Shown piece after piece: positions 31,715 to 43,544 of a DNA stretch of 64,000 nt. The notes under the pieces are model-generated. The model worked only from the letters and a program-made list of their open reading frames with translations. It was not told the origin of the DNA and searched no databases. The stretch is taken from the NCBI GenBank assembly GCA_023052935.1, contig CM041294.1:155869399-155933398 (forward strand), read 5' to 3'. Position 1 is the stretch's first letter, and each line of letters begins with the position of its first letter. Origin of the DNA: Piezodorus guildinii (lineage: Eukaryota; Arthropoda; Insecta; Hemiptera; Pentatomidae). Position numbers and translations under genes: made by a program.

Positions 31715-32482
31715 TGAAACTCTCAAAAATATGAGTTACCTTGAATCTAAATATAGAATAATCCGTTTGACCTCTGTACGTCGTCGTAGGATTTTCTTCG
31801 AAACTACTGTTGTTTTTTTTTAAACATCAGCTGATTAGTTTCTAAATGACAACCGATTGGAAATGTTTTACATTAATGAATCAGTTTTTTTTTAAAGGTA
31901 AAGTTATAAAATAAGGACACATATTATTAAAAAACGAAAAAAAAATAAAACATTATTTTTTACCTCTCTCTTTCAAATTAGTTCAGTTTATTGTTGTTTT
32001 TTTACGTTAAAGGGGAGCATAGAATATAGAATATTTAATTATCCCATCTATATAAATTTTATTGCTTTGTATGTATTCAAAAACTACAGAAATAACAACG
32101 GTTCCTATTTTATTCTCTTTATTAATATTTTATATTTCAAATGAATTATATTTTAAAAATTAAATTAAGTTTTCATATGAATTCCATTTATTTTACAGTG
32201 AAACATACATTTTCATGAAACAGTATTGAATTTGAAATAATTAATAACAATATTAGTTTATAGATTTATAACAACTTACCATTTATTTGATCAACTTAGT
32301 TACAATCATACACGTAATAATGTTTCTAAAATAAATAAAATATTGAGCACTAAATAGAAGAATATAACATGCACGATCCTGTAGGACGGTGGCAACATTT
32401 AACTATTATAACCTCCCGCTTTACCAATAGTGTATGTTCATAATTTTATGGGCTTGAAACAGCTATAAATTAACTAATTTAT
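30896..32482. other. No gene; AT-rich, simple repeats
   Basis: TA/TG microsatellite at 31014-31040 and a 30-base A-run at 31685-31714. 31080-31400 is somewhat less AT-rich and not repeated here. No frame looks like a gene. 31775-31830 contains a CTTCGAAACTACTG phrase like that at 43722, a common motif of decayed repeats. Confidence 0.4.
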
Positions 32483-32880
32483 TTTATTATAATAATAATA
32501 ATAATTTATTTATTTATTCTGGGACAAGTCCCTTCAGAATAATACATATGAAAGTAAATAAAGTCTTAGATGCCTTAGAGTAATAATGGAAGAAAAAAAA
32601 ATACAGTGATAAAGTAAAAAATAAATACACAAGACAAAGATAACATATAAAACCAAACTGTTGAATATAATAAATCGACTTCTCATTCTAGTTCGAGTGA
32701 GAGAAACAAAAAAAAATATATATATGTACATAAAACTAATTTAGATGTTAGTTAAAAATATAAAATAAAATACAAAATTATCCTTCTGTTCCTGTGCAGA
32801 GCTATGATAAAAAAATAATTATATACAATTCCTATCTAATTAAAAAAACAAAAATAAACACATGGGAAAAAAAATTTATA
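32483..32880 (-). mobile_element. CR1-like LINE 3' end (subfamily with TAA tail)
   Basis: TAATAATAATAA tail at 32488-32503, then the hairpin at 32515-32546 (TTATTCT, GGGAC, GTCCC, AGAATAA). The 3' UTR has AAAGTAAAAAATAAATA, also in the copy at 33436-33690. 5'-truncated within the UTR. Confidence 0.75.
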
Positions 32881-33239
32881 CGTCTATATTACTACTCATA
32901 TTTCATGAGTAATTTTTTGATAACTTGGTTACAAAAATTTTATTTTTGCCGTTTAAAGGAAAGCTAAATTGCAATTTATTTTACTTTTAAACCGTCAGGA
33001 AAGAATTCCCTTAATAATGGTGAAAACCGTATCAAAATCCAATTAGTGGTTTGGAAGGAGTTGGTGGAAACCAAAATCGAGTTATCTTTTATTTATAGAG
33101 AGGTACAAATATAATAGATAGATAGAGAACAACTTACCATTTATGTTAAAAACTTAGTTACAATTCAGTACGTAAAAATTAAAAAAATTTTAAGAAAAGA
33201 ATTGTTATAATGATAATAATTTAAATATTTTTCTGGGGT

Positions 33240-33432
33240 ATGGAGACCCTCCTGGGGCAGACCCGGCTTCTATAAAGTAGGTAACCATTAAGATTGGGAA
33301 AAACTCTGCGGCTGAGAGTGATCTCGGCCAAATCACCTCATTGCACGACCGTTGACCTATAAACGGTTCTAATCTCTATATGTACTGAGCCCAAGACCCT
33401 TCATGGGTTGTAGTAGCAGAGGTTTTTTTGTT
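33240..33432 (+). mobile_element. SINE (body and tail)
   Basis: GAGACCCTCCTGGGGCAGAC starts the block; the tail TGTACTGAGCCCAAGACCC, TTCATGGGTTGTAGTA recurs at the right window edge (63900-64000) on the minus strand and, diverged, at 36550-36610. The tRNA head is missing. Confidence 0.7.
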
Positions 33433-33435
33433 TTT

Positions 33436-33690
33436 TTTTCCTGTGACAAATTCCTTAAGAATATATATTTCTTTTAGTACTTTAGATTAAGTAAAAAAAA
33501 CAATATTAATAAAGTAAAAAATAAATAAATGAAGACAGATAACATAAAAATACAAAATGATCAATATAATAAATATAAAATAGTCAACTCCTCGTAATAA
33601 TTAAAAATGAACATTAAAAAACAAAAATGTGCAATTATCACTATGATACTGTACATAATTTTACCTGATGTTAATGTATTTCGTACTTAT
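33436..33690 (-). mobile_element. CR1-like LINE 3' end, second copy of TAA-tail subfamily
   Basis: A degraded hairpin (33440-33468: CCTGTGACA ... TTCCTTAAGAATA) is followed by UTR sequence matching 32590-32725 (AATAAAGTAAAAAATAAATA, GATAACAT, AATATAATAAAT). It sits directly on the tail of the SINE at 33432. Confidence 0.65.
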
Positions 33691-33739
33691 TTATTTCATT
33701 TATTTGTATTTATCTCAAGTATAGGTTGTTTTTTTTTTA

Positions 33740-34652
33740 CGTTCACTTACCCATATATATATTGAAATATATAGTAAGGGAAAGTCTTGGGATCATAAAA
33801 ATATTCGAATTCCAGTTTTCAATGGAAATACAAGTTTTAGGGTCCCCTGAGTCCAAATAACCAAGTTCCCCAAAAATGCCTGTGTGTGTGTGGTAACCTA
33901 ACCCCCGGGCAAAAACAAAAAGTCCTAGAAAGCTGAAATTTCATATTTACGACAACTAAAGGCCCTAAGTGTTACAGAATATTTTTCATCAAGATCACCT
34001 GACCGGAAGATCTATTTCATACTATGCATGTTACATAGTACACTGATATGCAATGTTACACCTTGCAACGGCTTTAACGATTTTGATTAAACTCCTTATA
34101 TCAATGTAGAATTCAATGGGCTTTAATATCACGTAGGTTTCATTCTGATTAAAATAGTCTGACATCGCTTAAATGCCGATATTTTAAATAAAAAGTACCT
34201 TTAATTCTGTAGATTCTATAAAAATAAGTATATTATTTTCTTAATATTGATAATTAACAGCTGAATATGCATTTTGAGCGAATTTCATAACCAACTAAAA
34301 GAGAAAACTGGAAAATATTTATTTTTTTATGCAATTTTTTGTTTTTGAACATAAGAACAGTAATATAGATGTATAATTAAAATACCGTTAAAAAGCTGAA
34401 GATTTTATAAAATATATTATACACAAGTTTGTAAAAGTTAATAATTAGTGATGAAAATCCGATAAAACTAACTGATTATTTTAGATAATAATAGAATACA
34501 TTTTTTAATAAAACACATGTGTTTATGGAAATTCAGTTCAGTTAATTATTTGATTGTTTCACTCAATTTTATCTCCAAATGTATTTGAAAATTATTTAAT
34601 CGGTTCGAAAAACGGAGGTATGTGAAAGTCGTTTGTTGCCCACACTAGATTT
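33740..34652 (-). mobile_element. H element, near complete
   Basis: 3' hairpin end at 33741-33787 with an enlarged loop (GTTCACTTACCCATATATAT ... AGTAAGGGAAAG). The 5' end is at 34612-34650 (GGAGGTATGTGAAAGTCG ... CACACTAGA). TG run at 33884-33894. No ORF. Confidence 0.85.
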
Positions 34653-34797
34653 TTGTATATATCATATTTTATGTAATTTGACTTAATCATTGTTTTCTGT
34701 ATATATTGTGTGAATGTCGTCTCATATCACTATTACAAATGTTCATTTAGAAACAAATTGTAATACATCTCAATAAATTTGACAAAAAAAAAAGAAA
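34653..34797 (+). mobile_element. Jockey family B 3' UTR, very short insertion
   Basis: TTTTATGTAATTTGACT, TTTTCTGTATATATTG, GTCTCATATCA, ACAAATTGTAATACATCTCA and AATAAA, as at 21235-21345, followed by an A-run. About 145 bp, among the shortest LINE insertions here. Confidence 0.8.
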
Positions 34798-34835
34798 ATA
34801 CTGTGCACATATAATTTTAAAAAACAAAAAATAAT

Positions 34836-35731
34836 GAAAAATCTGGTGCGGACAACACACGACTTTCACTTACCTCCATTTTTGAAATCAATGAAAGAAT
34901 TTTCAAATACAGTTAGAGATAAAAATACGTAAAACTATTAAAGAATTAAATAAATTGAATTTATATAGAAACATGTGTTTTATTAAAAAATCTATTATAT
35001 TATTATCTAAAATAATCAGTTAGTTTTATCTTCATTTCATCACTATCTAATAATTCTTAAAAGCGTGTGTATGAGATAATATTTTTTTCTAAAATCTTTA
35101 GCTTTCCAATATCATACATGTATATTACTGCTCTTCTGTTAACAAACGAAAAATTGCATTAAAACAATATGTTTTCTGTTTTCTCCTTTATTTGAGTATC
35201 GAATTCAATCAATTTATATATTTACCTGTTTTTCATCAGCGTTAACAAGATAATATAGTTATTTTTATTGAATCTACAAAATTAAAGGTACTTTAGGGGA
35301 AGACAATTTAAAATATCGGCATTTAAGCCCTGTCAGACCATTTTTGTCCAAAAAAAAACCTGCATGATATTATAGCCTATTAAATTTTACATCGATAAAG
35401 CGAGTTTAATCAAAATCGTCGGAACCGTTTTCGAGAAAATCGAAAAAAGATGCAAAATGCATAGTATAAAGTGCCTCTTCTGGTAAGCTCATTTTGATGA
35501 AAAAAGTTTTGTCACGTCTCGGGCGTGTAGTTGTCTTAAATATGAAATTTCATTTTCATAGGACTTACCGTTTTCGCCCGGGAGTTACCACACACACACA
35601 CACACCTTTTTGCGGGACTTGGTTATTTGGACTCAGGAGACCCTAAAACGTGTATTTCCCTTGAAAACTGGAATTCGAAAATTTTCACGATCGCAATACT
35701 TCCCCTTACTACATATAGGAAGTGAAAGTAA
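34836..35731 (+). mobile_element. H element, complete reference copy
   Basis: 896 bp. 5' tip TCTGGTGCGGACAACACACG, then GACTTTCACTTACC (34858-34874). A (CA)n run at 35590-35607, then the conserved block GACTTGGTTATTTGGACTCA. The 3' hairpin CCTTACTACATATAGGAAG and GTGAAAGT are at 35703-35728. A-runs flank both ends. There is no protein-coding gene, so the element must be moved in trans, if it moves. Confidence 0.9.
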
Positions 35732-35734
35732 AAA

Positions 35735-36344
35735 ACTCTTGTATGATTTATTCTTGTATGAACGTTCTGATGATGTTCACTGGACTAATATTCTTGACCT
35801 GCAGAGCATAGAGTAGCTAGACGAATAAAAAGATAGGATACCAGATATCTAGGTTTTTGGTTTCCCATGGGTTGCTATAGAAAAGAAGGAAATAATGTCA
35901 TACCAGGGAGGTAAGCCGGGTAAAATTACCTCAACTTTGAAGTCCTACAGATAGTAAAATCAGATCTCTGATGTAAACCTTAAAAATTTCTTCAATCTTA
36001 ATTAACATGTACATAATATTAATTAAACAAACAAGGCTGTAATATATGCATCGTTAACTAAAATATTTATCTTGGAAAATATAAATTTTACCCCAATTCT
36101 ATACAAAACAAGTTTTCGTATCGATTTAATCGCTAATAACCAATTTAAAACTGTTTCTTACAATTTATAATACATACTTGAGTAGGTTCTTAAGCTCACT
36201 CCAAGGGCCCTCGATATTGTAGACAGCAAGTTAAGACTTGCTTGTATTGTTGATCGCCATCTATTTTATACCTCATTAATTTTAATTGGAATGAAAATTA
36301 TTTTTATTTACAAAAAGAAATACATATGTATTATTAATTAATAT
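35735..36344. other. No recognised feature
   Basis: AT-rich, no shared repeat seen. Confidence 0.4.
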
Positions 36345-36615
36345 GGAGCGGTGTGGCCCATGTTAAATTGATATGACGTTAGACTACTGATTTTCGGGTC
36401 GTTGTTTCGAACTCGGCTGTCGCAGGATGATTAGTTATTCGTTCGATTTGTCCGTTGATAGACCCTGAGATAGGGAATTTCAATATCTAAAAAAAAAAAT
36501 AAACCTGCTGTCTGAGCTTTATTTTATCACCTCTTGCATGGCAGTTAGGTCAAAAAATAGTTCAAATTCTATATAAACTGAGTTTTAAGACCTTTAATGG
36601 GTAGAATAAATACAG
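36345..36615 (+). mobile_element. tRNA-derived SINE
   Basis: Head GGAGCGGTGTGGCCCATG, then GTTAGACTACTGATTTTCGG; box B GTTTCGAACTCGG near 36404. The body and tail (ACTGAGTTTTAAGACCTTTA, ATGGGTAG) match the SINE tail at 33380-33420. Confidence 0.65.
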
Positions 36616-36739
36616 CATTTCCTTTTAATTAATTAATTTATATTATTTTAATTTCCACTTAGATGCGTATTTAGTAGAGGAATACATGGTAGATTGGTTT
36701 GTTTATTAATTTAACATCACTTTTATGCTAGTGTGTCTA

Positions 36740-36968
36740 ATCGGACGATGCTGCAGTAGAAATACTGAACTTTGCAGTCCAGGTTTAATTAGGATAAAGA
36801 TCTTTAACAAGTATCTAACAAGCTCAGGATCACTATGTAACGTTCCTTATGAAGGACACCTTAACCATTTTTTACTCCTTTTAAAAATCCTTAGGTCATC
36901 TTGCGTGTTTGAATCCGTGACCTTGAGCATCGAAGGCTGTTATGCTAGACCACAGGTGACTCAAGTGC
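36740..36968 (-). mobile_element. tRNA-derived SINE
   Basis: On the minus strand GAGTCACCTGTGGTCTAGCA and TAACAGCC (box A region) start near 36962; GGATTCAAACACG (box B) follows near 36915. The head matches the plus-strand SINE at 59195-59250. The open frame over it is a by-product. Confidence 0.7.
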
Positions 36969-37194
36969 ATTGAGATCAACTATTATGATTTAAAAACTTT
37001 TAGATAAGACATGTGATGTGTCGTGAGATAGTGATGTGACTGCATTAAATTTTAGTCTTCATACATCGGCATGTTTAGTTCAACTCAACAAAATTTGTAA
37101 AAAGCTGGAATTGCGTATTTTTATTTAAAAGGTTTTTTATTCTGATGGCACGACAGACCATGTAGATCCTTTGCAGCTCGATGTAGCGTTTTGA

Positions 37195-37440
37195 GAGATC
37201 ACATCACGATTAGCAATAAACCCTCAATGGTTGGGTCATCATTCCTAAAGACTTTTTTCATGAGTCGCTATCAGTTGGCTGACGGCCTTATATACTCTCC
37301 TGGGAGGGAGAGAGGTTTCTGTAGGGGTTTCTGAATCCTTTTTTTTTTTTTTTAATTATGTATTATATTTGTTTAGTCTCGGCTGAGAGTAGAATTAGAA
37401 CTCACAGCTTTTGCCTTAGTAGCCTTGCGCACTGGCCAAA
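37195..37440 (-). mobile_element. SINE of the 14195/63035 family, diverged
   Basis: GGGTCATCATTCCTAAAGAC, GAGTCGCTATCAGTTGGCTG and CTCCTGGGAGGGAGAG parallel the blocks at 14212-14300 and 63050-63125. The head region near 37395-37435 has TAGAACTCACAGC as a decayed box B. A T-run interrupts it at 37339-37353. Confidence 0.6.
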
Positions 37441-37454
37441 ACATTTTGGTTAAA

Positions 37455-38345
37455 GAAGGGTAATTATGAGTTGCTTTTGGAATGGGGTTACTTTAACCTT
37501 GAACGGTCTCAGTATACTAGGGGACGCTTTGTAGACGGCATGGTGCTTGGTATCCTGCGCTACGCGTCCTCTGCTTGGTTCAAGAGCGTCAAAAAGCGAC
37601 AAAAGTTCAGGTTAGCCACGATTCAGCGAACGGCTCTGCTGCGAGTTACAAAGGCTTATCGAACGGTGTCTCATGAGGCGGTCCAAGTTCTTGCAGATCG
37701 GGTACCTCTCGAATCCCTTCTGCGTGAATATTTATTCAAAGGTGAATGAATATTCTTTAAGAAGCAAGAGTCAGCAGATCTCCCGGGAAATATACAAATG
37801 AAGATGGCATAAGACTACATGCAATGGAAGCGTGTAGTTCGGGAAGACATCATTGATGAGTGAGACAGACGGTGGGTGACGACCTCAAAAGTTGCCATCT
37901 TAAGGAAATTCTTCCCAACGGTCCGGTCACGATTTGAAGCTACATAGATAGTTCCGGATTACTGGGTCTCGCAATCCCACACTGGGAACTGGGTTTGCCG
38001 AAGGAAGTTGTATAGTTTCGGGAAATACGTAGATCCCCTGTGTCCCAGTTGTGGAGTCCCGGATATTGCTGAGCACATCATTGTGGAGGTACTGAAGGCC
38101 AAACTACAGAGGTAATGTGGGCTCAATGTCCTCTCCGAGAACAATGTCCCTCAGCTAGTGTCAAAAGAAAATTATAAAAGTTTTCTGTAATTTGTTTTCG
38201 GGTGAAAAACGTTACTTGGCCCAGCAGCTTATAACGTAGGTACAAATGGACGGGATCAAGGAAGACCGCCTCCGTAAGAAGAAGATGAAGCTGTAGAGAT
38301 AGTCACCGACTACTATTGCCGTATGAGACCTTATAGGGAGAATAA
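37455..38345 (+). pseudogene. R1-like LINE, RT C-terminal region with CCHC-like motif
   Basis: 37540-37740 reads LGILRYASSAWFKSVKKR, then IQRTALLRVTKAYRTVSHEA and VQVLADRVPLESLL, the QR..LRV..AYRTVS pattern of the R1-clade C-terminus. After frameshifts, 37990-38080 reads RRKLYSFGKYVDPLCPSCG and PDIAEHII, a CxxC..H zinc-finger motif in the position expected for this clade. Stops abound and the catalytic domain is missing. R1 elements usually insert in rDNA; this copy is outside it, and related non-rDNA lineages exist. Confidence 0.7.
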
Positions 38346-38785
38346 ATAAGTGTATTTGATTATTTCGCGGGCCTCATGGTATACTATATTATGACGTAAA
38401 TGAAAAATATCACAAAATCATTATGAAAATATTTAACTTGAACTCATGAACGGGTAAGGATATAGTAAATACTATCACTGCAAGCCTGCTAGAGCTAAAT
38501 CTATATTTAGCGAGACTGACCGTAGGACGTCCCACCGTATTAAGTATGCAGTGCCTGTTTAAGCTGATAATCTGATCAAGTAACTCTAGGATATACGGGC
38601 ATTCGGGCGTGTCAGGGGCAAGGGAGGGTAGTGCCGTCATTGCACAATATCCAACCCCGGGTCTACTCAATAATATTTATGTTGGGAAACTAATAATAAA
38701 GACCTATATTGTTCGATCATTTATGAATTTTAACGTTTTTATTTGTAACGCCGTTCCATGAAAACAAAGAATTTCGGGATAAAAA
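38346..38785. other. No recognised feature
   Basis: The minus strand has an 86-codon frame (38410-38670) with no family resemblance that I can name. No repeat match elsewhere in the window. Confidence 0.35.
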
Positions 38786-38945
38786 AAATCTGGTGTTGGC
38801 AACACACGACTTTCTTCTTCTTCTTTTGCATCACCCTGTATGCCTTCAGCGTAGGGGAGCGTTTAGCCAGGATGCCAATGCTTTCACTTACCTTGGATAT
38901 TAAAATCAAGTGGAGAACTATTACATAATCTTAAAGTTTATGAAA
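38786..38945 (+). mobile_element. H element 5' end, interrupted
   Basis: AATCTGGTGTTGGCAACACA and CGACTTTC (38787-38813) are followed by about 67 bp of unrelated sequence with a CTT tract, then CTTTCACTTACC (38881-38892). CTTTC is repeated at both edges of the extra sequence. Confidence 0.7.
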
Positions 38946-38981
38946 ACAGTTTAAAGTTAATTGTAATAAAAATTGTATTCA

Positions 38982-39573
38982 ATGAGGAAGATGGTTGGGG
39001 GTGCGGTCATAAATTAGAAACGCACATTTAAAATAAGTGTTATTTTAATTATATGCCGACGTTTCGGCCTACAATGTGGGTCTTCATCAGGGCTAAAAGA
39101 AACAAGATAACAACCAATGTTATTATAGACTTAATAATGCGTTAGGTATATGATAATAATATGACAGTAATAAAATATAAGAACATAAATAAAATGTAAA
39201 ATGATAATAAGATGACAATTATAAAGTATGGAAATAAGGTGACAGTTATAAAGTATGGAAATAAACAAAATTAAGATGATAGTTATAAAGTATGGAAGTA
39301 AACATAATTGAGATGATAATATTGTAATGAGAATATATAAAGAGAGACCAAGCAAATGAAAAAAATGACAAAGGAAAATATGTGAACAATTAAAATTTTA
39401 AATATTAACAATTTTGAAGTGATATATGACGGTAATATATTAAAAACATGGTTAAGAGTATAGGTAATATATAAAAAATATTGTAGGCCGAAACGTCGGC
39501 ACATAATTAAAATAACACTTATTTTAAATGTGTGTTTCTAATTTATGACCGCACCCCCAACCATCTTCCTCAT
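38982..39573. mobile_element. Element with 94-bp terminal inverted repeats (592 bp)
   Basis: 38982-39075 and 39480-39573 are inverted repeats starting ATGAGGAAGATGGTTGGGGG. I see only two or three mismatches between them. The ~400-bp centre is AT-rich with TTATAAAGTATGG subrepeats (39210-39300) and no ORF of note. No transposase and no clear target duplication. A non-autonomous foldback/MITE-type element, or a pair of inverted retroelement ends. It separates an H 5' end from the satellite array. Confidence 0.8.
39055..39093 (-). ncRNA. Hammerhead-ribozyme-like core motif
   Basis: The minus strand contains CTGATGA, 18 nt, then GAAAC followed by GTCGGC. CUGAUGA...GAAAC is the invariant hammerhead core with stem II between. 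The stem is imperfect (GACC/GGCC, one A-C mismatch), and I cannot find a clear stem III/I partner with the cleavage triplet close by. GCCGA/TCGGC also forms a small hairpin by itself. Known hammerheads occur in Penelope-like elements and retrozymes; this may be a decayed one or coincidence. Confidence 0.35.
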
Positions 39574-39779
39574 CTAATTTCTCAACGGTCAACAAAACTC
39601 CATCATTAAAAATTGTAATCAGTTTTGTTAAAAACGTGATTTAAATTAAGTAATATAACTTTGTAATATTGTAATTAATAATTAATATTGATATATTAAA
39701 TAGTAAATAGTCATTAAAAAGTTTATGCATTGTTTGTCAGTTAACACTACCTTTTACAACTTTGTGTATAAGTTGTAAA

Positions 39780-42700
39780 TTGTAATATTAAGAGGCTAAT
39801 AGGGTATAAACTTACTTAAATTTAAATTGTAATATTAAGTGACTAATAGGGTATAAACTTACTTAAATTTAAATTGTAATATTAAGTGACTAATAGGGTA
39901 TAAACTTACTTAAATTTAAATTGTAATATTAAGTGACTAATAGGGTATAAACTTACTTAAATTTAAATTGTAATATTAAGTGACTAATAGGGTATAAACT
40001 TACTTAAATTTAAATTGTAATATTAAGTGACTAATAGGGTATAAACTTACTTAAATTTAAATTGTAATATTAAGTGACTAATAGGGTATAAACTTACTTA
40101 TATTTAAATTGTAATATTAAGTGACTAATAGGGTATAAACTTACTTAAATTTAAATTGTAATATTAAGTGACTAATAGGGTATAAACTTACTTAAATTTA
40201 AATTGTAATATTAAGTGACTAATAGGGTATAAACTTACTTAAATTTAAATTGTAATATTAAGTGACTAATAGGGTATAAACTTACTTAAATTTAAATTGT
40301 AATATTAAGTGACTAATAGGGTATAAACTTACTTAAATTTAAATTGTAATATTAAGTGACTAATAGGGTATAAACTTACTTAAATTTAAATTGTAATATT
40401 AAGTGACTAATAGGGTATAAACTTACTTAAATTTAAATTGTAATATTAAGTGACTAATAGGGTATAAACTTACTTAAATTTAAATTGTAATATTAAGTGA
40501 CTAATAGGGTATAAACTTACTTAAATTTAAATTGTAATATTAAGTGACTAATAGGGTATAAACTTACTTAAATTTAAATTGTAATATTAAGTGACTAATA
40601 GGGTATAAACTTACTTAAATTTAAATTGTAATATTAAGTGACTAATAGGGTATAAACTTACTTATATTTAAATTGTAATATTAAGTGACTAATAGGGTAT
40701 AAACTTACTTAAATTTAAATTGTAATATTAAGTGACTAATAGGGTATAAACTTACTTATATTTAAATTGTAATATTAAGTGACTAATAGGGTATAAACTT
40801 ACTTAAATTTAAATTGTAATATTAAGTGACTAATAGGGTATAAACTTACTTAAATTTAAATTGTAATATTAAGTGACTAATAGGGTATAAACTTACTTAA
40901 ATTTAAATTGTAATATTAAGTGACTAATAGGGTATAAACTTACTTAAATTTAAATTGTAATATTAAGTGACTAATAGGGTATAAACTTACTTAAATTTAA
41001 ATTGTAATATTAAGTGACTAATAGGGTATAAACTTACTTAAATTTAAATTGTAATATTAAGTGACTAATAGGGTATAAACTTACTTAAATTTAAATTGTA
41101 ATATTAAGTGACTAATAGGGTATAAACTTACTTAAATTTAAATTGTAATATTAAGTGACTAATAGGGTATAAACTTACTTAAATTTAAATTGTAATATTA
41201 AGTGACTAATAGGGTATAAACTTACTTAAATTTAAATTGTAATATTAAGTGACTAATAGGGTATAAACTTACTTAAATTTAAATTGTAATATTAAGTGAC
41301 TAATAGGGTATAAACTTACTTAAATTTAAATTGTAATATTAAGTGACTAATAGGGTATAAACTTACTTATATTTAAATTGTAATATTAAGTGACTAATAG
41401 GGTATAAACTTACTTAAATTTAAATTGTAATATTAAGTGACTAATAGGGTATAAACTTACTTATATTTAAATTGTAATATTAAGTGACTAATAGGGTATA
41501 AACTTACTTAAATTTAAATTGTAATATTAAGTGACTAATAGGGTATAAACTTACTTAAATTTAAATTGTAATATTAAGTGACTAATAGGGTATAAACTTA
41601 CTTATATTTAAATTGTAATATTAAGTGACTAATAGGGTATAAACTTACTTAAATTTAAATTGTAATATTAAGTGACTAATAGGGTATAAACTTACTTATA
41701 TTTAAATTGTAATATTAAGTGACTAATAGGGTATAAACTTACTTAAATTTAAATTGTAATATTAAGAGACTAATAGGGTATAAACTTACTTAAATTTAAA
41801 TTGTAATATTAAGTGACTAATAGGGTATAAACTTACTTAAATTTAAATTGTAATATTAAGTGACTAATAGGGTATAAACTTACTTAAATTTAAATTGTAA
41901 TATTAAGAGACTAATAGGGTATAAACTTACTTAAATTTAAATTGTAATTTTAAGTGACTAATAGGGTATAAACTTACTTAAATTTAAATTGTAATATTAA
42001 GTGACTAATAGGGTATAAACTTACTTAAATTTAAATTGTAATATTAAGTGACTAATAGGGTATAAACTTACTTAAATTTAAATTGTAATATTAAGTGACT
42101 AATAGGGTATAAACTTACTTAAATTTAAATTGTAATATTAAGTGACTAATAGGGTATAAACTTACTTAAATTTAAATTGTAATATTAAGTGACTAATAGG
42201 GTATAAACTTACTTAAATTTAAATTGTAATATTAAGTGACTAATAGGGTATAAACTTACTTAAATTTAAATTGTAATATTAAGTGACTAATAGGGTATAA
42301 ACTTACTTAAATTTAAATTGTAATATTAAGTGACTAATAGGGTATAAACTTACTTAAATTTAAATTGTAATATTAAGTGACTAATAGGGTATAAACTTAC
42401 TTAAATTTAAATTGTAATATTAAGTGACTAATAGGGTATAAACTTACTTAAATTTAAATTGTAATATTAAGTGACTAATAGGGTATAAACTTACTTAAAT
42501 TTAAATTGTAATATTAAGTGACTAATAGGGTATAAACTTACTTAAATTTAAATTGTAATATTAAGTGACTAATAGGGTATAAACTTACTTAAATTTAAAT
42601 TGTAATATTAAGTGACTAATAGGGTATAAACTTACTTAAATTTAAATTGTAATATTAAGTGACTAATAGGGTATAAACTTACTTAAATTTAAATTGTAAT

Positions 42701-43540
42701 ATTAAGTGACTAATAGGGTATAAACTTACTTAAATTTAAATTGTAATATTAAGTGACTAATAGGGTATAAACTTACTTAAATTTAAATTGTAATATTAAG
42801 TGACTAATAGGGTATAAACTTACTTAAATTTAAATTGTAATATTAAGTGACTAATAGGGTATAAACTTACTTAAATTTAAATTGTAATATTAAGTGACTA
42901 ATAGGGTATAAACTTACTTAAATTTAAATTGTAATATTAAGTGACTAATAGGGTATAAACTTACTTAAATTTAAATTGTAATATTAAGTGACTAATAGGG
43001 TATAAACTTACTTAAATTTAAATTGTAATATTAAGTGACTAATAGGGTATAAACTTACTTAAATTTAAATTGTAATATTAAGTGACTAATAGGGTATAAA
43101 CTTACTTAAATTTAAATTGTAATATTAAGTGACTAATAGGGTATAAACTTACTTAAATTTAAATTGTAATATTAAGAGACTAATAGGGTATAAACTTACT
43201 TAAATTTAAATTGTAATATTAAGTGACTAATAGGGTATAAACTTACTTAAATTTAAATTGTAATATTAAGTGACTAATAGGGTATAAACTTACTTAAATT
43301 TAAATTGTAATATTAAGTGACTAATAGGGTATAAACTTACTTAAATTTAAATTGTAATATTAAGTGACTAATAGGGTATAAACTTACTTAAATTTAAATT
43401 GTAATATTAAGTGACTAATAGGGTATAAACTTACTTAAATTTAAATTGTAATATTAAGTGACTAATAGGGTATAAACTTACTTAAATTTAAATTGTAATA
43501 TTAAGTGACTAATAGGGTATAAACTTACTTAAATTTAAAT
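39780..43540. repeat. 47-bp satellite array, about 80 monomers
   Basis: Monomer begins TTGTAATATTAAGTGACTAA and ends ATAAACTTACTTAAATTTAAA, period 47. 3761 bp equals 80 units. Monomers are almost identical. Sparse variants are AGAGACT for AGTGACT and TTATATTT for TTAAATTT; the latter occur two units apart at 40663/40757, 41367/41461 and 41602/41696, suggesting block duplication. The first unit (39791) has AGAGGCT. No ORF. Confidence 0.97.
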
Positions 43541-43544
43541 TTAT

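Noticed and set aside
37455..38345. Proof that rDNA is nearby because an R1-like element is present
   Set aside because: No 28S sequence flanks the remnant; it is surrounded by SINE and AT-rich DNA.
39131..39504. Overlapping 73-74 codon hydrophobic frames on the minus strand
   Set aside because: Produced by TTATAAAGTATGG subrepeats in the centre of the inverted-repeat element; isoleucine/leucine/tyrosine-rich low complexity.
39780..43540. Possible CRISPR array, because of regularly spaced repeats
   Set aside because: The 47-bp units are contiguous and identical throughout with no unique spacers; the context is eukaryotic. It is a satellite.
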